Part shown: positions 1 to 7,457 of the stretch, piece after piece
Layout: every line of letters starts with the position of its first letter
How positions within the stretch are numbered: position 1 is the stretch's first letter
Origin: Amycolatopsis iheyensis
GTDB taxonomy: Bacteria > Actinomycetota > Actinomycetes > Mycobacteriales > Pseudonocardiaceae
Assembly: GCF_024703995.1 (NCBI RefSeq)
Contig: NZ_JAMXQV010000008.1
Coordinates: forward strand, 62,001 to 126,000
DNA length: 64,000 nucleotides
Direction: 5' to 3'
The notes under the pieces: generated by a model
Database searches by the model: none
What the model saw: only the letters and a program-made list of their open reading frames with translations
Told to the model about the DNA's origin: nothing
Translations under genes and position numbers: made by a program

Positions 1-242
1 GCTTCTTCGACGAGTGCGACGCCGAGCTCCTCCATCGAGGCGAAGTGCCGGTAGAAGGCCGTCGGCACCAGGCCGGCGCCCTTCGCGACCTCGCGCAGGG
101 ACAGCGTCGCGAACGGCCGGTCGGCGAGGAGCTCCAAGGCGGTATCCAGCAGTGCTTGACGCGTGCGCTGCTTGCGCTCCTGACGGCTCACTGGCTCCTC
201 GGACACAAGGTCCAGCGTACGGATGTCCACCGCGTTGCTCAC
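1..242 (-). CDS. TetR/AcrR family regulator, N-terminal part (cut by window edge)
   Basis: Reading right to left from a GTG at 242 gives a protein with a typical TetR helix-turn-helix: a basic stretch RQERKQRTRQALLDTA, then SLREVAKGAGLVPTAFYRHF. The C-terminal ligand domain lies outside the window. A GGAGG ribosome site precedes the GTG. The gene is divergent from the ferredoxin reductase/desaturase operon at 336, with a palindrome in the shared intergenic region. By analogy with DesT of Pseudomonas, a TetR repressor that senses acyl-CoA and controls a desaturase operon, I infer that it controls its neighbour and itself. The family call is firm; the ligand is inference. Confidence 0.85.
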   Translation of the reverse strand, partial: MSNAVDIRTLDLVSEEPVSRQERKQRTRQALLDTALELLADRPFATLSLREVAKGAGLVPTAFYRHFASMEELGVALVEE

Positions 243-298
243 GTCACATCCTCCGCGCTCTTCGTTGACAGGCCGTCCACTCCTGCAGTGCACTGTTC

Positions 299-316
299 AG
301 TGTACAGTCGTTCACT
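299..316. promoter_or_regulatory. Palindromic operator between TetR gene and desaturase operon
   Basis: The 18-bp imperfect palindrome AGTGTACAGTCGTTCACT lies between the divergent starts at 242 and 336. Its outer AGTG/CACT and inner AC/GT positions are symmetric. It has the size and outer bases of DesT/FadR-like TetR operators. It is the only clear dyad in this short gap, so it is the likely site of the adjacent TetR protein. Confidence 0.6.
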
Positions 317-335
317 GTAATCGAGGAGGTCTCCG

Positions 336-1403
336 ATGACGGCGCTCATCCCCCGGCGGGTGCGCGGTCTCGCTTCGCTGGCCGAAGCGCTGCTGACGCC
401 GCACGGGATGGACCGCTACCTGGAGCTCGTCGACCCGATGCTGGTCCGCCGCGAGATCCGCGGGCTGGTCACGGCGGTGCGCAAGCAGACGCCGGACAGC
501 GTCACCTTCACCGTCCGGCCCAGCCGCGCGTGGCCCGGCTTCACCGCGGGCCAGTACGTCCGCCTGCAGGTGGAGATCGACGGCGTCCGGCGCACCCGCT
601 GCTACTCGCCGTGCGGTTCGCAGCACGAAGGCGAGCTGGAGTTCACGGTCAAGGAGCAGGGCCTGGTCTCCGGGCACCTCAACCGCACGCTCGCCGCGGG
701 CTCGGTGGTCGGTCTGTCCACTCCGGACGGCGCGTTCACGCTGCCGGCCGCCCGGCCGGACCGCGTGCTGCTGATCGCCGGCGGCAGCGGGATCACGCCG
801 GTGCTCGCCATGGCACGCACGCTGGTCGACGAAGGCCACGCCGGCGAGATCGTGTTCCTGCAGTACTCGAACGGGCCGGCCGACGCGCTCTACCGCACCG
901 AGCTGGCCGAGCTCGCCGCCCGGCACCCCGGGCTGCGGGTGGTGCACGCCTACACCCACACCAAGGGCGGCGACCTGCGCGGGTTCTTCTCGCCGGAGCA
1001 CCTGGCCCGGGTCGCACCCTGGCACCGCGACGCGGAGGCGTTCGTCTGCGGCCCGCAGCCGCTGATGGCCGCGGTCCGCGAGGAGCTGGGTGAACGGGTG
1101 CACACCGAGGAGTTCACGCCGCCGGCGTTGACCTTCGACACGGCCGCCGCGGAGGGCCAGGTGCGGTTCCGGCGGAGCGGCCGGGAGTGCGCGAACTCGG
1201 GGAAGCCGTTGCTGGAGCAGGCCGAGGACGCCGGATTGGCGCCGGAACACGGCTGCCGGATGGGCATCTGCTTCTCCTGCACCCAGCTCAAGACCGCCGG
1301 GCGCGTCCGCAACGCGCGCACCGGCGAGATCTCCGGCGAAGAAGACGAAGAAATCCAGCTCTGCATCTCCGTCCCGGTCGGGGACGTCGAGATCGACGCT
1401 TAG
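336..1403 (+). CDS. Ferredoxin reductase, electron donor to the acyl desaturase
   Basis: This 355-residue protein is a FAD/NAD(P)H oxidoreductase fused to a plant-type [2Fe-2S] ferredoxin. The FAD motif RCYS is at 88-91, the NAD(P) loop GGSGITP at 149-155, and a CGP motif near 238-240. The C-terminal cluster ligands are Cys307, Cys312, Cys315 and Cys343. It should carry electrons from NADPH to the di-iron desaturase encoded 10 nt downstream, like Rv3230c with DesA3 in Mycobacterium tuberculosis. The start has an AGGAGGT site 7 nt upstream. The first 40 residues are an extra N-terminal segment also seen in this subfamily. The gene is the first of a three-gene operon. Confidence 0.9.
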   Translation: MTALIPRRVRGLASLAEALLTPHGMDRYLELVDPMLVRREIRGLVTAVRKQTPDSVTFTVRPSRAWPGFTAGQYVRLQVEIDGVRRTRCYSPCGSQHEGELEFTVKEQGLVSGHLNRTLAAGSVVGLSTPDGAFTLPAARPDRVLLIAGGSGITPVLAMARTLVDEGHAGEIVFLQYSNGPADALYRTELAELAARHPGLRVVHAYTHTKGGDLRGFFSPEHLARVAPWHRDAEAFVCGPQPLMAAVREELGERVHTEEFTPPALTFDTAAAEGQVRFRRSGRECANSGKPLLEQAEDAGLAPEHGCRMGICFSCTQLKTAGRVRNARTGEISGEEDEEIQLCISVPVGDVEIDA

Positions 1404-1413
1404 GGAGACTGCC

Positions 1414-2520
1414 ATGACCGGTCTGCAGGACCGCCTGACCCCGGAACAGGTCGAGGAGTTCGGCCGCGAGCTCGACGCGCTGCGACAGCGGACCGTCGAC
1501 TCGCTGGGCCAGGAAGACGTCGACTACATCCACAACATCATCAAGACGCAACGCGGCCTGGAGGTCGCCGGGCGGGCGTTGCTGTTCGCCGGGTTCTTCC
1601 CGCCCGCCTGGCTCGCCGGTGTCGGCGCGCTGTCGGTGGCCAAGATCCTCGACAACATGGAGATCGGCCACAACGTCATGCACGGCCAGTACGACTGGAC
1701 GCGTGACCCGGCGCTGAGCTCGCAGCGGTTCGAGTGGGACACCGTGGCGCCGTCGGAGAACTGGCGGCACTCGCACAACTACATCCACCACACGTACACG
1801 AACATCGTCGACAAGGACCGCGACGTCGGGTACGGGATCCTGCGGATGGACACCGCGCAGAGGTGGCACCCGTACTACCTGGGCAACCCGGTGTACGCGA
1901 CGCTGCTGGCGCTGTTCTTCCAGTGGGGCGTCATGCTGCACGACCTCGAGGTCGAGAACGTCGTCAAGGGTTCGCGGACCTGGGCCGACAACGTGCCGGT
2001 GCTGCGGCGCATCCTGCCGAAGGCGGCGCGGCAGGTGGGCAAGGACTACGTGCTGTTCCCCCTGCTGACCGGCCCGCTGGCGCCGCTGACGCTCCTCGGC
2101 AACGCGACAGCGAACCTGACCCGCAACCTGTGGGCGTTCGCGATCATCTTCTGCGGCCACTTCCCGGCGGACGTCGAGAGCTTCACCGAGGAAGAGACCG
2201 AGAACGAGTCGCGCGGGCAGTGGTACCTGCGCCAGATCCTGGGCTCGGCGAACATCACGGGCAGCCCGCTGTTCCACATCATGAGCGGCAACCTGTCGCA
2301 CCAGATCGAGCACCACCTGTTCCCGGACATCCCGGCGCGCCGCTACCCGGAGATCGCCGGCGAGGTGCGCGCGATCTGCGAGAAGTACGGGCTGCCGTAC
2401 CACACGGGCCCGCTGCGCAAGCAGCTCTGGTCGGTGGCGAAGAAGATCGTGAAGCTGGCTCTCCCTTCGTCGCCGTCCCCGGCTACCGTGGAACCCGACC
2501 GGCAGCTCCGAGCAGCGTGA
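1414..2520 (+). CDS. Membrane fatty acyl desaturase (DesA3-like)
   Basis: This 368-residue integral membrane desaturase carries the three histidine boxes that hold the di-iron centre: HNVMH at 86-90, HSHNYIHH at 119-126, and HQIEHH near residue 293. Hydrophobic segments precede box 1 (about 52-78) and lie between boxes 2 and 3. The family introduces a cis double bond, usually delta-9, into acyl-CoA or acyl lipids, using O2 and electrons from a partner reductase. That partner is encoded immediately upstream. A GGAGA site precedes the ATG. The position of desaturation is inferred from the DesA3 resemblance, not visible directly. Confidence 0.9.
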   Translation: MTGLQDRLTPEQVEEFGRELDALRQRTVDSLGQEDVDYIHNIIKTQRGLEVAGRALLFAGFFPPAWLAGVGALSVAKILDNMEIGHNVMHGQYDWTRDPALSSQRFEWDTVAPSENWRHSHNYIHHTYTNIVDKDRDVGYGILRMDTAQRWHPYYLGNPVYATLLALFFQWGVMLHDLEVENVVKGSRTWADNVPVLRRILPKAARQVGKDYVLFPLLTGPLAPLTLLGNATANLTRNLWAFAIIFCGHFPADVESFTEEETENESRGQWYLRQILGSANITGSPLFHIMSGNLSHQIEHHLFPDIPARRYPEIAGEVRAICEKYGLPYHTGPLRKQLWSVAKKIVKLALPSSPSPATVEPDRQLRAA

Positions 2521-2527
2521 GGGTGAC

Positions 2528-2728
2528 ATGGTGGGCCAGTTCGAACGAGACAAGGACACCTTGCAAGTGATCACCGAATCAGCCGCGACGCACGTCGGCA
2601 ACATAGCGTCGATCATCACCGGCGCGATCCGCGACATCGCCCGCGAGACGGGCGACTGGCTGACGGACGTGATCGAGATGCGCGAGGCGGCCCAGAAAGC
2701 CCGGGACGACGACCCGGACGCCCCCTGA
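2528..2728 (+). CDS. Small conserved-looking protein, third gene of desaturase operon
   Basis: A 66-residue acidic, probably helical protein starts 7 nt after the desaturase stop, with GAGGG as ribosome site. It has no signal peptide, membrane segment or cysteine. The middle (roughly residues 20-55) forms an amphipathic helix pattern. I do not recognise a family. Tight coupling to the desaturase suggests a co-regulated accessory role, for example assembly or stability of the desaturase complex; this is inference only. It is followed by a strong hairpin that may end the operon. Confidence 0.65.
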   Translation: MVGQFERDKDTLQVITESAATHVGNIASIITGAIRDIARETGDWLTDVIEMREAAQKARDDDPDAP

Positions 2729-2732
2729 CCCG

Positions 2733-2789
2733 AGCGCCCCAATGTGGCCTTCGGTGCGTCTGACGCACCGAAGGCCACATTGGGGCGCT
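2733..2789. repeat. Perfect 28-bp inverted repeat (REP-like hairpin, possible terminator)
   Basis: Two 28-bp arms (2733-2760 and 2762-2789) are exactly complementary around a single base. The arm contains GCGCCCCAATGTGGCCTTCG. It lies just after the desaturase operon and could end transcription, though no U-tract follows. The same core, CCCAATGTGGCGTTCGGTGC, recurs in the array at 58719-58865, so this belongs to a dispersed repeat family rather than being a one-off terminator. Confidence 0.85.
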
Positions 2790-2818
2790 TCCCCGGGTGA
2801 CGGTAGGGGGAAAACCGG

Positions 2819-4123
2819 ATGGGCAGCCCCCCCCACCCGGCCCAGACTGACACGGTGACCAGCTACGACCTGCCCCGTCAGAACCCGCTGCGCCGCGCGC
2901 TCGGGCCGCTGGCCTCGCGGGACTTCTGGGCCGAGTACCTCTGGCTCTGGCTCTCCGCCCCGCTGACGCTCTTCTCCCTGCTCACCTTCCTCGTCGTCGT
3001 CTTCGTCGGGATCTGGCTGACGCCGGTCCTGCTCGGCTTCCTCGTGCTCGCCGGCGCCCTGCTCTACGCCCGCGGCCTCGGCGCGCTCCACCGGCGGCTG
3101 GCCAAAGCCCTGCTCGGCGTCAGCGTGCCGGCGCCGCGCCGGCCCGAGCTCAAGCCCGGGTTGTGGGCCTGGGTGAAAGCACGCGTCGGCGATCCGGCCG
3201 GCTGGCGCACCGCCGGCTACCTGCTCCTGCGCCTGCCGCTCACCCTCGTCGGCGTCTTCGCGATGACCACCGCGACCCTCTACGGCCTGGCCGCGACCAG
3301 CTACGCCTTCGTCTGGTTCCCGCTCGGCGAAGAGCAGATGCCGGTCTTCGACATCCGCGCCGACGGCTGGCCCGGCGCGCTCGGCTGGTCCGCGTCCGGG
3401 TTGCTGGTGCTCGTGGTGCTCCCCTGGGTGACGCACGCCTTCGTTGCGCTCGACCGGCTGCTCGTCGTCGGCCTGCTCGGCACGCGCGTGCTGTCCGAAC
3501 GCGTCCGCGACCTCGAGGCGAGCCGTGCCACCGCCGTCGAGGACGCCGCCCTGCGGTTGCGGCGCATCGAGCGCGACCTGCACGACGGCGCGCAGGCCCA
3601 GCTCGTCGCCCTCGCCATGAAGCTCGGGCTGGCCAAGGACGAGCTCGAGGACGTCGACCTCCCCGAGGTGAAACAGCTGGTCGCCGCCGCCCACGCCAAC
3701 GCCAAGCAGGCGCTGATCGAGCTGCGCGACCTCGCCCGCGGCATCCACCCGCCCGCCCTCGACGCGGGTCTCGACGTCGCCCTCGCCACCCTGGTCGCGA
3801 CGTCCGGGATCGACGCGCGGGTCACCGTCGACATGCTGCGGCGGCCACCGCCGTCGCTGGAGACGATCGTCTACTTCAGCGCCGCCGAGCTGCTCACCAA
3901 CGCCGCGAAGCACGGCGGGACGACGCACGTCGACGTCACCGAGGAGCGGGACGTCCTGTGGCTGCGCGTGCGCGACGACGGCCGGGGTGGCGCCCAGCTC
4001 GTGCCCGGCGGCGGGCTGGCCGGGATCGCCGAACGGCTGCGGACGGTCGACGGCGAGCTCGCGGTCAGCAGCCCGGTGGGTGGTCCGACCGAAGTCACCG
4101 CGCGGGTGCCGCTGCCCCGATAA
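2819..4123 (+). CDS. NarL-type sensor histidine kinase
   Basis: The 434-residue protein has four hydrophobic segments (about 43-70, 72-88, 133-165 and 188-210) in a putative sensor region. A HisKA_3 dimerisation/phosphoacceptor helix follows, with the motif ERDLHDGAQ and the acceptor at His255. The C-terminal HATPase_c domain shows the N box AAELLTNAAKH and the G1 box DDGRGGA. It autophosphorylates and passes phosphate to the response regulator 10 nt downstream. The stimulus is unknown. The ATG at 2819 follows GGGGGA. A GTG at 2855 is an alternative start. Confidence 0.9.
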   Translation: MGSPPHPAQTDTVTSYDLPRQNPLRRALGPLASRDFWAEYLWLWLSAPLTLFSLLTFLVVVFVGIWLTPVLLGFLVLAGALLYARGLGALHRRLAKALLGVSVPAPRRPELKPGLWAWVKARVGDPAGWRTAGYLLLRLPLTLVGVFAMTTATLYGLAATSYAFVWFPLGEEQMPVFDIRADGWPGALGWSASGLLVLVVLPWVTHAFVALDRLLVVGLLGTRVLSERVRDLEASRATAVEDAALRLRRIERDLHDGAQAQLVALAMKLGLAKDELEDVDLPEVKQLVAAAHANAKQALIELRDLARGIHPPALDAGLDVALATLVATSGIDARVTVDMLRRPPPSLETIVYFSAAELLTNAAKHGGTTHVDVTEERDVLWLRVRDDGRGGAQLVPGGGLAGIAERLRTVDGELAVSSPVGGPTEVTARVPLPR

Positions 4124-4133
4124 GCTCGCCCGC

Positions 4134-4778
4134 ATGCGGATCGTCATCGCGGAGGACTCGACCATCCTCCGCCAGGGTCTCGTCGAGCTGCTCACCTTCC
4201 GCGGCCACGAGGTCGTCGCCGCGGTGAAGGACGGCGAAACGCTGCGGGCCGCCGTCGCCGAGCACGCCCCCGACGTGTCCATTGTGGACATCCGGATGCC
4301 GCCGACGCACACCGACGAGGGCCTGCGGGCGGCGATCGCGCTGCGCGCCGAGCTGCCGGCCTGCGCGATCCTGCTGTTCTCCCAGTACGTCGAGACGAAG
4401 TACGCGGCCCAGCTGCTGGCCGACCGCGCGGGCGGGGTCGGCTACCTGCTGAAGGACCGCGTCGCCGAGGTGTCGGACTTCCTCGACGCGCTGCGCCGGG
4501 TCGCCGACGGCGAGACGGTGCTCGACCCCGAGGTCGTCAGCCAGCTGTTCTCCGCCACGCGCCAGACCGACGCACTCAGCGGGCTGACCCCGCGGGAGCG
4601 CGAAGTGCTGGGCCTGATGGCGGAAGGCCGGTCGAACTCGGCGATCGCGGCGAAGCTGTTCCTCTCCGCCGGGTCCGTCGAGAAGTACGTGACGTCGATC
4701 TTCGGCAAGCTCGGCCTGCCACCGTCCGAAGGGGACAACCGCCGGGTGCTGGCGGTGTTGCGCTACTTGGACTCCTGA
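4134..4778 (+). CDS. NarL/LuxR-type response regulator
   Basis: This 214-residue protein has an N-terminal receiver domain with acidic pocket E7/D8 and phosphoacceptor Asp52 (VDIRMPP). The C-terminal LuxR-type helix-turn-helix reads LTPREREVLGLMAEGRSN. It is the cognate partner of the kinase at 2819. The start at 4134 is set by a TAAGCT hexamer (4121-4126) seven nt upstream, which also overlaps the kinase stop codon, so it may have its own leaderless transcript. Its last 16 bp overlap the convergent TetR gene. Confidence 0.9.
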   Translation: MRIVIAEDSTILRQGLVELLTFRGHEVVAAVKDGETLRAAVAEHAPDVSIVDIRMPPTHTDEGLRAAIALRAELPACAILLFSQYVETKYAAQLLADRAGGVGYLLKDRVAEVSDFLDALRRVADGETVLDPEVVSQLFSATRQTDALSGLTPREREVLGLMAEGRSNSAIAAKLFLSAGSVEKYVTSIFGKLGLPPSEGDNRRVLAVLRYLDS

Positions 4779-5410
4779 GCCAGCAGCCCGTCGACGAAGG
4801 CCCGCAACCCGGCCTGGTAGGTGTCGCGGGCGGTCAGCTCCGGCCAGCGCTCCCCGACGATCGCGAGGCTGGGGAACCGCGTCGCGTCGAGTTCGGCGAA
4901 CACGCGGTCGCGGTAGCGGGGCCGGTCCTGCGCGGCCCGCCGCCCGGCGCGGGCGCGGATCAGGAGTTCACCCAGCGTGTAGTACCAAATGCCCCGGTAG
5001 ACCGCCACCGCCCGCTCCGGCGAACACCCGCAGCCGAGCGCGCCGCCGACGATCCCGTCGACCATCCACAGCGCGGACTCGCCGACGAAGTCGTCGGCCG
5101 TCAGGACTTCCACGATCGCGGGCCACGCGGCCAGGGCGTCGTGCATGAGGGTGGCCGCGGCGACGATCCGCTCCCGGGGATCCGAGGGCAGTTCCGGCCG
5201 AGGCAGCTGGTCCGCGTAGTGCTCCAGCAGCTGGACGAGCAAGTCGTCCTTGTCGCGGACGTGGTGGTACAGCGTCGTCGCGCCGACACCCAGCTCGGCG
5301 GCCAGCCGACGGACCGTCAGCTTCTCCCAGCCGTCCCGGTCGAGGATCGCCCGCGCCGCTTCGAGGATCTGCGGCCGCGAGGTCGCGGGCGGCCGTCCGA
5401 TGCGTGGCAT
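4763..5410 (-). CDS. TetR/AcrR family regulator
   Basis: The N-terminal TetR domain reads from RPQILEAARAILDRDG through LTVRRLAAELGVGATTLYHHV. The rest is the helical ligand domain, ending near AFVDGLLAQ. The ATG at 5410 (MPRIGRPP) is preferred because GGGGGG lies just upstream; in-frame ATGs at 5419-5449 would only add a low-complexity tail. The gene is divergent from the cupin-MFS operon across 61 nt that contain a perfect 14-bp palindrome. The likely role is repression of the adjacent transporter operon, as is common for TetR-MFS pairs. Confidence 0.85.
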   Translation of the reverse strand: MPRIGRPPATSRPQILEAARAILDRDGWEKLTVRRLAAELGVGATTLYHHVRDKDDLLVQLLEHYADQLPRPELPSDPRERIVAAATLMHDALAAWPAIVEVLTADDFVGESALWMVDGIVGGALGCGCSPERAVAVYRGIWYYTLGELLIRARAGRRAAQDRPRYRDRVFAELDATRFPSLAIVGERWPELTARDTYQAGLRAFVDGLLAQESK

Positions 5411-5445
5411 GCCCCCCATCATGCCCGGAAGCCGTTCGACACCGC

Positions 5446-5459
5446 GCACCAGCTGGTGC
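5446..5459. promoter_or_regulatory. Perfect palindrome GCACCAGCTGGTGC, candidate TetR operator
   Basis: This 14-bp perfect dyad sits between the divergent TetR (5410) and cupin (5472) starts. It abuts the TACTTT hexamer (5460-5465) that serves as the -10 of the cupin gene. A repressor bound here would block that promoter. Confidence 0.6.
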
Positions 5460-5471
5460 TACTTTCGGAAC

Positions 5472-5849
5472 ATGTTCGAAAACTACGACCTGTTCAAGAC
5501 CTTCATCCAGTTGCGCACCGGTGGCGTGGCCGAGTCCGTCAACCGCCGCGAAGCCCTCGCCGGAGCCGGCGAAAGCCTGTGGACGATCGGCGCGTTCCAC
5601 GCCGAAGACGACCACGCCGTGCACTCCGACGTCTGGGAACGCCACACCCAGGGGCACGAAGTCCTCGTCGTGCTTTCGAGCGCGTTACGCGTCTACGTAA
5701 GAGAGGAAGGACTGGTGGCCACGCTGACCGCGGGACAGTCGTTCATCGTGCCGCCCGGACGGTGGCATCGGCTGGCCGTCGAAGAGCCCGGTGACCTGCT
5801 GTCGATCACCCCTCGGGCGGGCACCGAACACGAGAAGGCCGTGGCGTGA
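5472..5849 (+). CDS. Small cupin-domain protein
   Basis: This 125-residue single-domain protein fits a cupin fold. It has a histidine-containing first motif (RHTQGHEVLVVLSS) and a second motif ending IVPPGRWHRLAV, where the PPG-x-WH pattern is typical. No catalytic partner domain is visible, so the ligand and activity are unknown. The start is fixed by a TACTTT -10 six nt upstream, suggesting a leaderless transcript. Its last four bases overlap the following MFS gene (GTGA), so the two are translationally coupled. It may sense or modify the transported compound (inference). Confidence 0.75.
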   Translation: MFENYDLFKTFIQLRTGGVAESVNRREALAGAGESLWTIGAFHAEDDHAVHSDVWERHTQGHEVLVVLSSALRVYVREEGLVATLTAGQSFIVPPGRWHRLAVEEPGDLLSITPRAGTEHEKAVA

Positions 5850-7036
5850 GACGGCCGGTCTTCGTCGCCTGCCTTGCCGTGTTCGGCCTGATGGCGGCCC
5901 AGCAGCTGCTCAACCCGATCCTGCCGCCGCTGGCGCGCGAGTTCGGCTTCAGCGAGCTGGCGCTGGGCGCGGTCTGGGCGGTCGGCGGCGCCGGTGTCGT
6001 GCTGACCAGCCCGTTCTGGGGCCGCCGGAGCGCGCGCTGGGGGCATCGGCCGGTGCTGCTGCTCTCGCTGGGCGGCGCCACGCTCGGCCTGCTCGGGTTC
6101 GCCGTCGTCGCGCAGGCCGGGCTGTCCGGCGCTCTCGCCGTGCCGGTGCTGTTCACGGCCGTCCTGCTGACCCGCGGCGTCGTGTTCGGCCTGGCCTGGG
6201 CCGCGACGCCGGTGACCGCGCAGTCCTACATCGCCGACGTCACCGACGGCCCGGCGGAGCGCGTGCGCGGGATGGCCGTGTTCGGTGCGGCGCAAGGCCT
6301 CGCGCTGGCCGTCGGACCGGCGCTCGGGGGCGTGCTGGGCCTGGCCGGGCCACTGGTCCCGATCTACGCCGCGCCGGTCATCCTGGCGGTGATCGCCGTC
6401 GTCGTGGCGGTCGCGCTGCCGAAGCCGGTGAAGCGGAAAGTGTTGGTGACGAAGCAGGTCAGCCCGTTCGACCGGCGGATGTGGCCGTTCCTGACCCTCG
6501 GCTTCGGCCTTTACCTCGCGCTCGCGATCGTCCTGATGACCGTCGGCTTCCTGGTGCAGGACCGGCTCGGGCTCGCCACGCGGGACACCGGCCGCGTCAC
6601 CAGCCTGATCATGCTCGCCGGCGCGGGGCTGATCATCCTCGCCCAGGTGGTCGCGGTCCCGCGGCTGGGCTGGCCGCCGCTGCGGCTCGTGCGGGTGGGC
6701 GCGGTCGTGATGACCGCCGGCATGGTCGTGGTCGTGTTCGCGCACACCGGATTGCTGCTCGCGGCCGGCGTCGCCGTGCTCGGCGCCGGGATGGGCTTCG
6801 CGACGCCGGGGTTCATGTCCGCGCCGACGCTGGCGGCCACCCGCGACGAACAGGGCGCGGTGGCCGGTCTGATGGGATCGAGCAGCGCGCTGGCGTTCAT
6901 GGGCGGGCCGCTGCTCGGGACCGGGCTGTACGAGGTTTCGCCCACCGTGCCGTACATCGCCGGCACGGTGCTGCTGGCGGGGCTGACCGTCTTCGCCTTC
7001 ACCGTGGAGCCCGCGAAGGTGGCCGTCGCTGCCTAG
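5846..7036 (+). CDS. MFS transporter, DHA1-like
   Basis: A 396-residue membrane protein with about 12 hydrophobic helices. The segment WGRRSARWGHRPVLL after the second helix matches the MFS loop 2-3 motif (G-x-x-x-D/R-R-x-G-x-R-R). A central polar loop (PKPVKRKVLVTKQ) separates the two six-helix halves. The start is a GTG that overlaps the cupin stop. MFS carriers of this size usually export drugs or small metabolites by proton antiport. The substrate is unknown, but the divergent TetR gene suggests an inducible efflux pump. Confidence 0.88.
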   Translation: MRRPVFVACLAVFGLMAAQQLLNPILPPLAREFGFSELALGAVWAVGGAGVVLTSPFWGRRSARWGHRPVLLLSLGGATLGLLGFAVVAQAGLSGALAVPVLFTAVLLTRGVVFGLAWAATPVTAQSYIADVTDGPAERVRGMAVFGAAQGLALAVGPALGGVLGLAGPLVPIYAAPVILAVIAVVVAVALPKPVKRKVLVTKQVSPFDRRMWPFLTLGFGLYLALAIVLMTVGFLVQDRLGLATRDTGRVTSLIMLAGAGLIILAQVVAVPRLGWPPLRLVRVGAVVMTAGMVVVVFAHTGLLLAAGVAVLGAGMGFATPGFMSAPTLAATRDEQGAVAGLMGSSSALAFMGGPLLGTGLYEVSPTVPYIAGTVLLAGLTVFAFTVEPAKVAVAA

Positions 7037-7046
7037 GCTGGGGCGC

Positions 7047-7457
7047 ATGTACTCCACCGAGATCGAGGTCCGCACCGGCTCGGAAGCCGTCGTCCACGAC
7101 CTCACCCACGAGGCCGAGGCCTTCCTGCGCGACGCCGACGCGGCCGACGGCCTGCTGCACGTCTGGGTCCCGCACGCGACCGCGGGCCTGGCGATCCTCG
7201 AGACCGGCGCCGGCAGCGACGAAGACCTCCTGAAGGCGCTCGACGAGCTCCTCCCCCGCGACGGCCGCTGGCGGCACCGGCACGGGAGCCCCGGTCACGG
7301 CCGTGACCACGTGCTTCCCGCGCTGGTGCCGCCGTACGCGACGGTCCCGGTGCTCGGCGGCGTGCTCGCGCTGGGCACCTGGCAGTCGATCTGCCTAGTG
7401 GACACCAACCTCGACAACCCGGTCCGGAAGGTGCGGTTCAGCCTGCTCGCGGGCTGA
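7047..7457 (+). CDS. YjbQ/UPF0047 family protein
   Basis: At 136 residues this matches the usual length of the YjbQ family. It carries the family blocks HATAGLAI, DGRWRHRHGSPGHGRDHVLPAL-type histidine cluster, and LGTWQSICLVDTN. The family has weak thiamin-phosphate synthase activity reported for some members, but the physiological role is unsettled. The start follows TAGGCT (7034-7039) by seven nt. That hexamer overlaps the MFS stop codon, so the gene is probably leaderless and separately transcribed. Its 3' end overlaps the convergent membrane protein gene by 63 bp. Confidence 0.85.
   Translation: MYSTEIEVRTGSEAVVHDLTHEAEAFLRDADAADGLLHVWVPHATAGLAILETGAGSDEDLLKALDELLPRDGRWRHRHGSPGHGRDHVLPALVPPYATVPVLGGVLALGTWQSICLVDTNLDNPVRKVRFSLLAG

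Noticed and set aside
265..293. TTGACA as -35 of the desaturase operon
   Set aside because: No acceptable -10 lies 16-18 bp downstream of 265-270.
312..1415. Long minus-strand open frame opposite the ferredoxin reductase
   Set aside because: It mirrors the real gene in a high-GC shadow frame, is rich in Arg/Ala/Pro, has no domain and no ribosome site.
1288..2853. 521-codon minus-strand frame opposite the desaturase
   Set aside because: Shadow of the desaturase gene with clear histidine boxes on the plus strand; composition is typical antisense low complexity.
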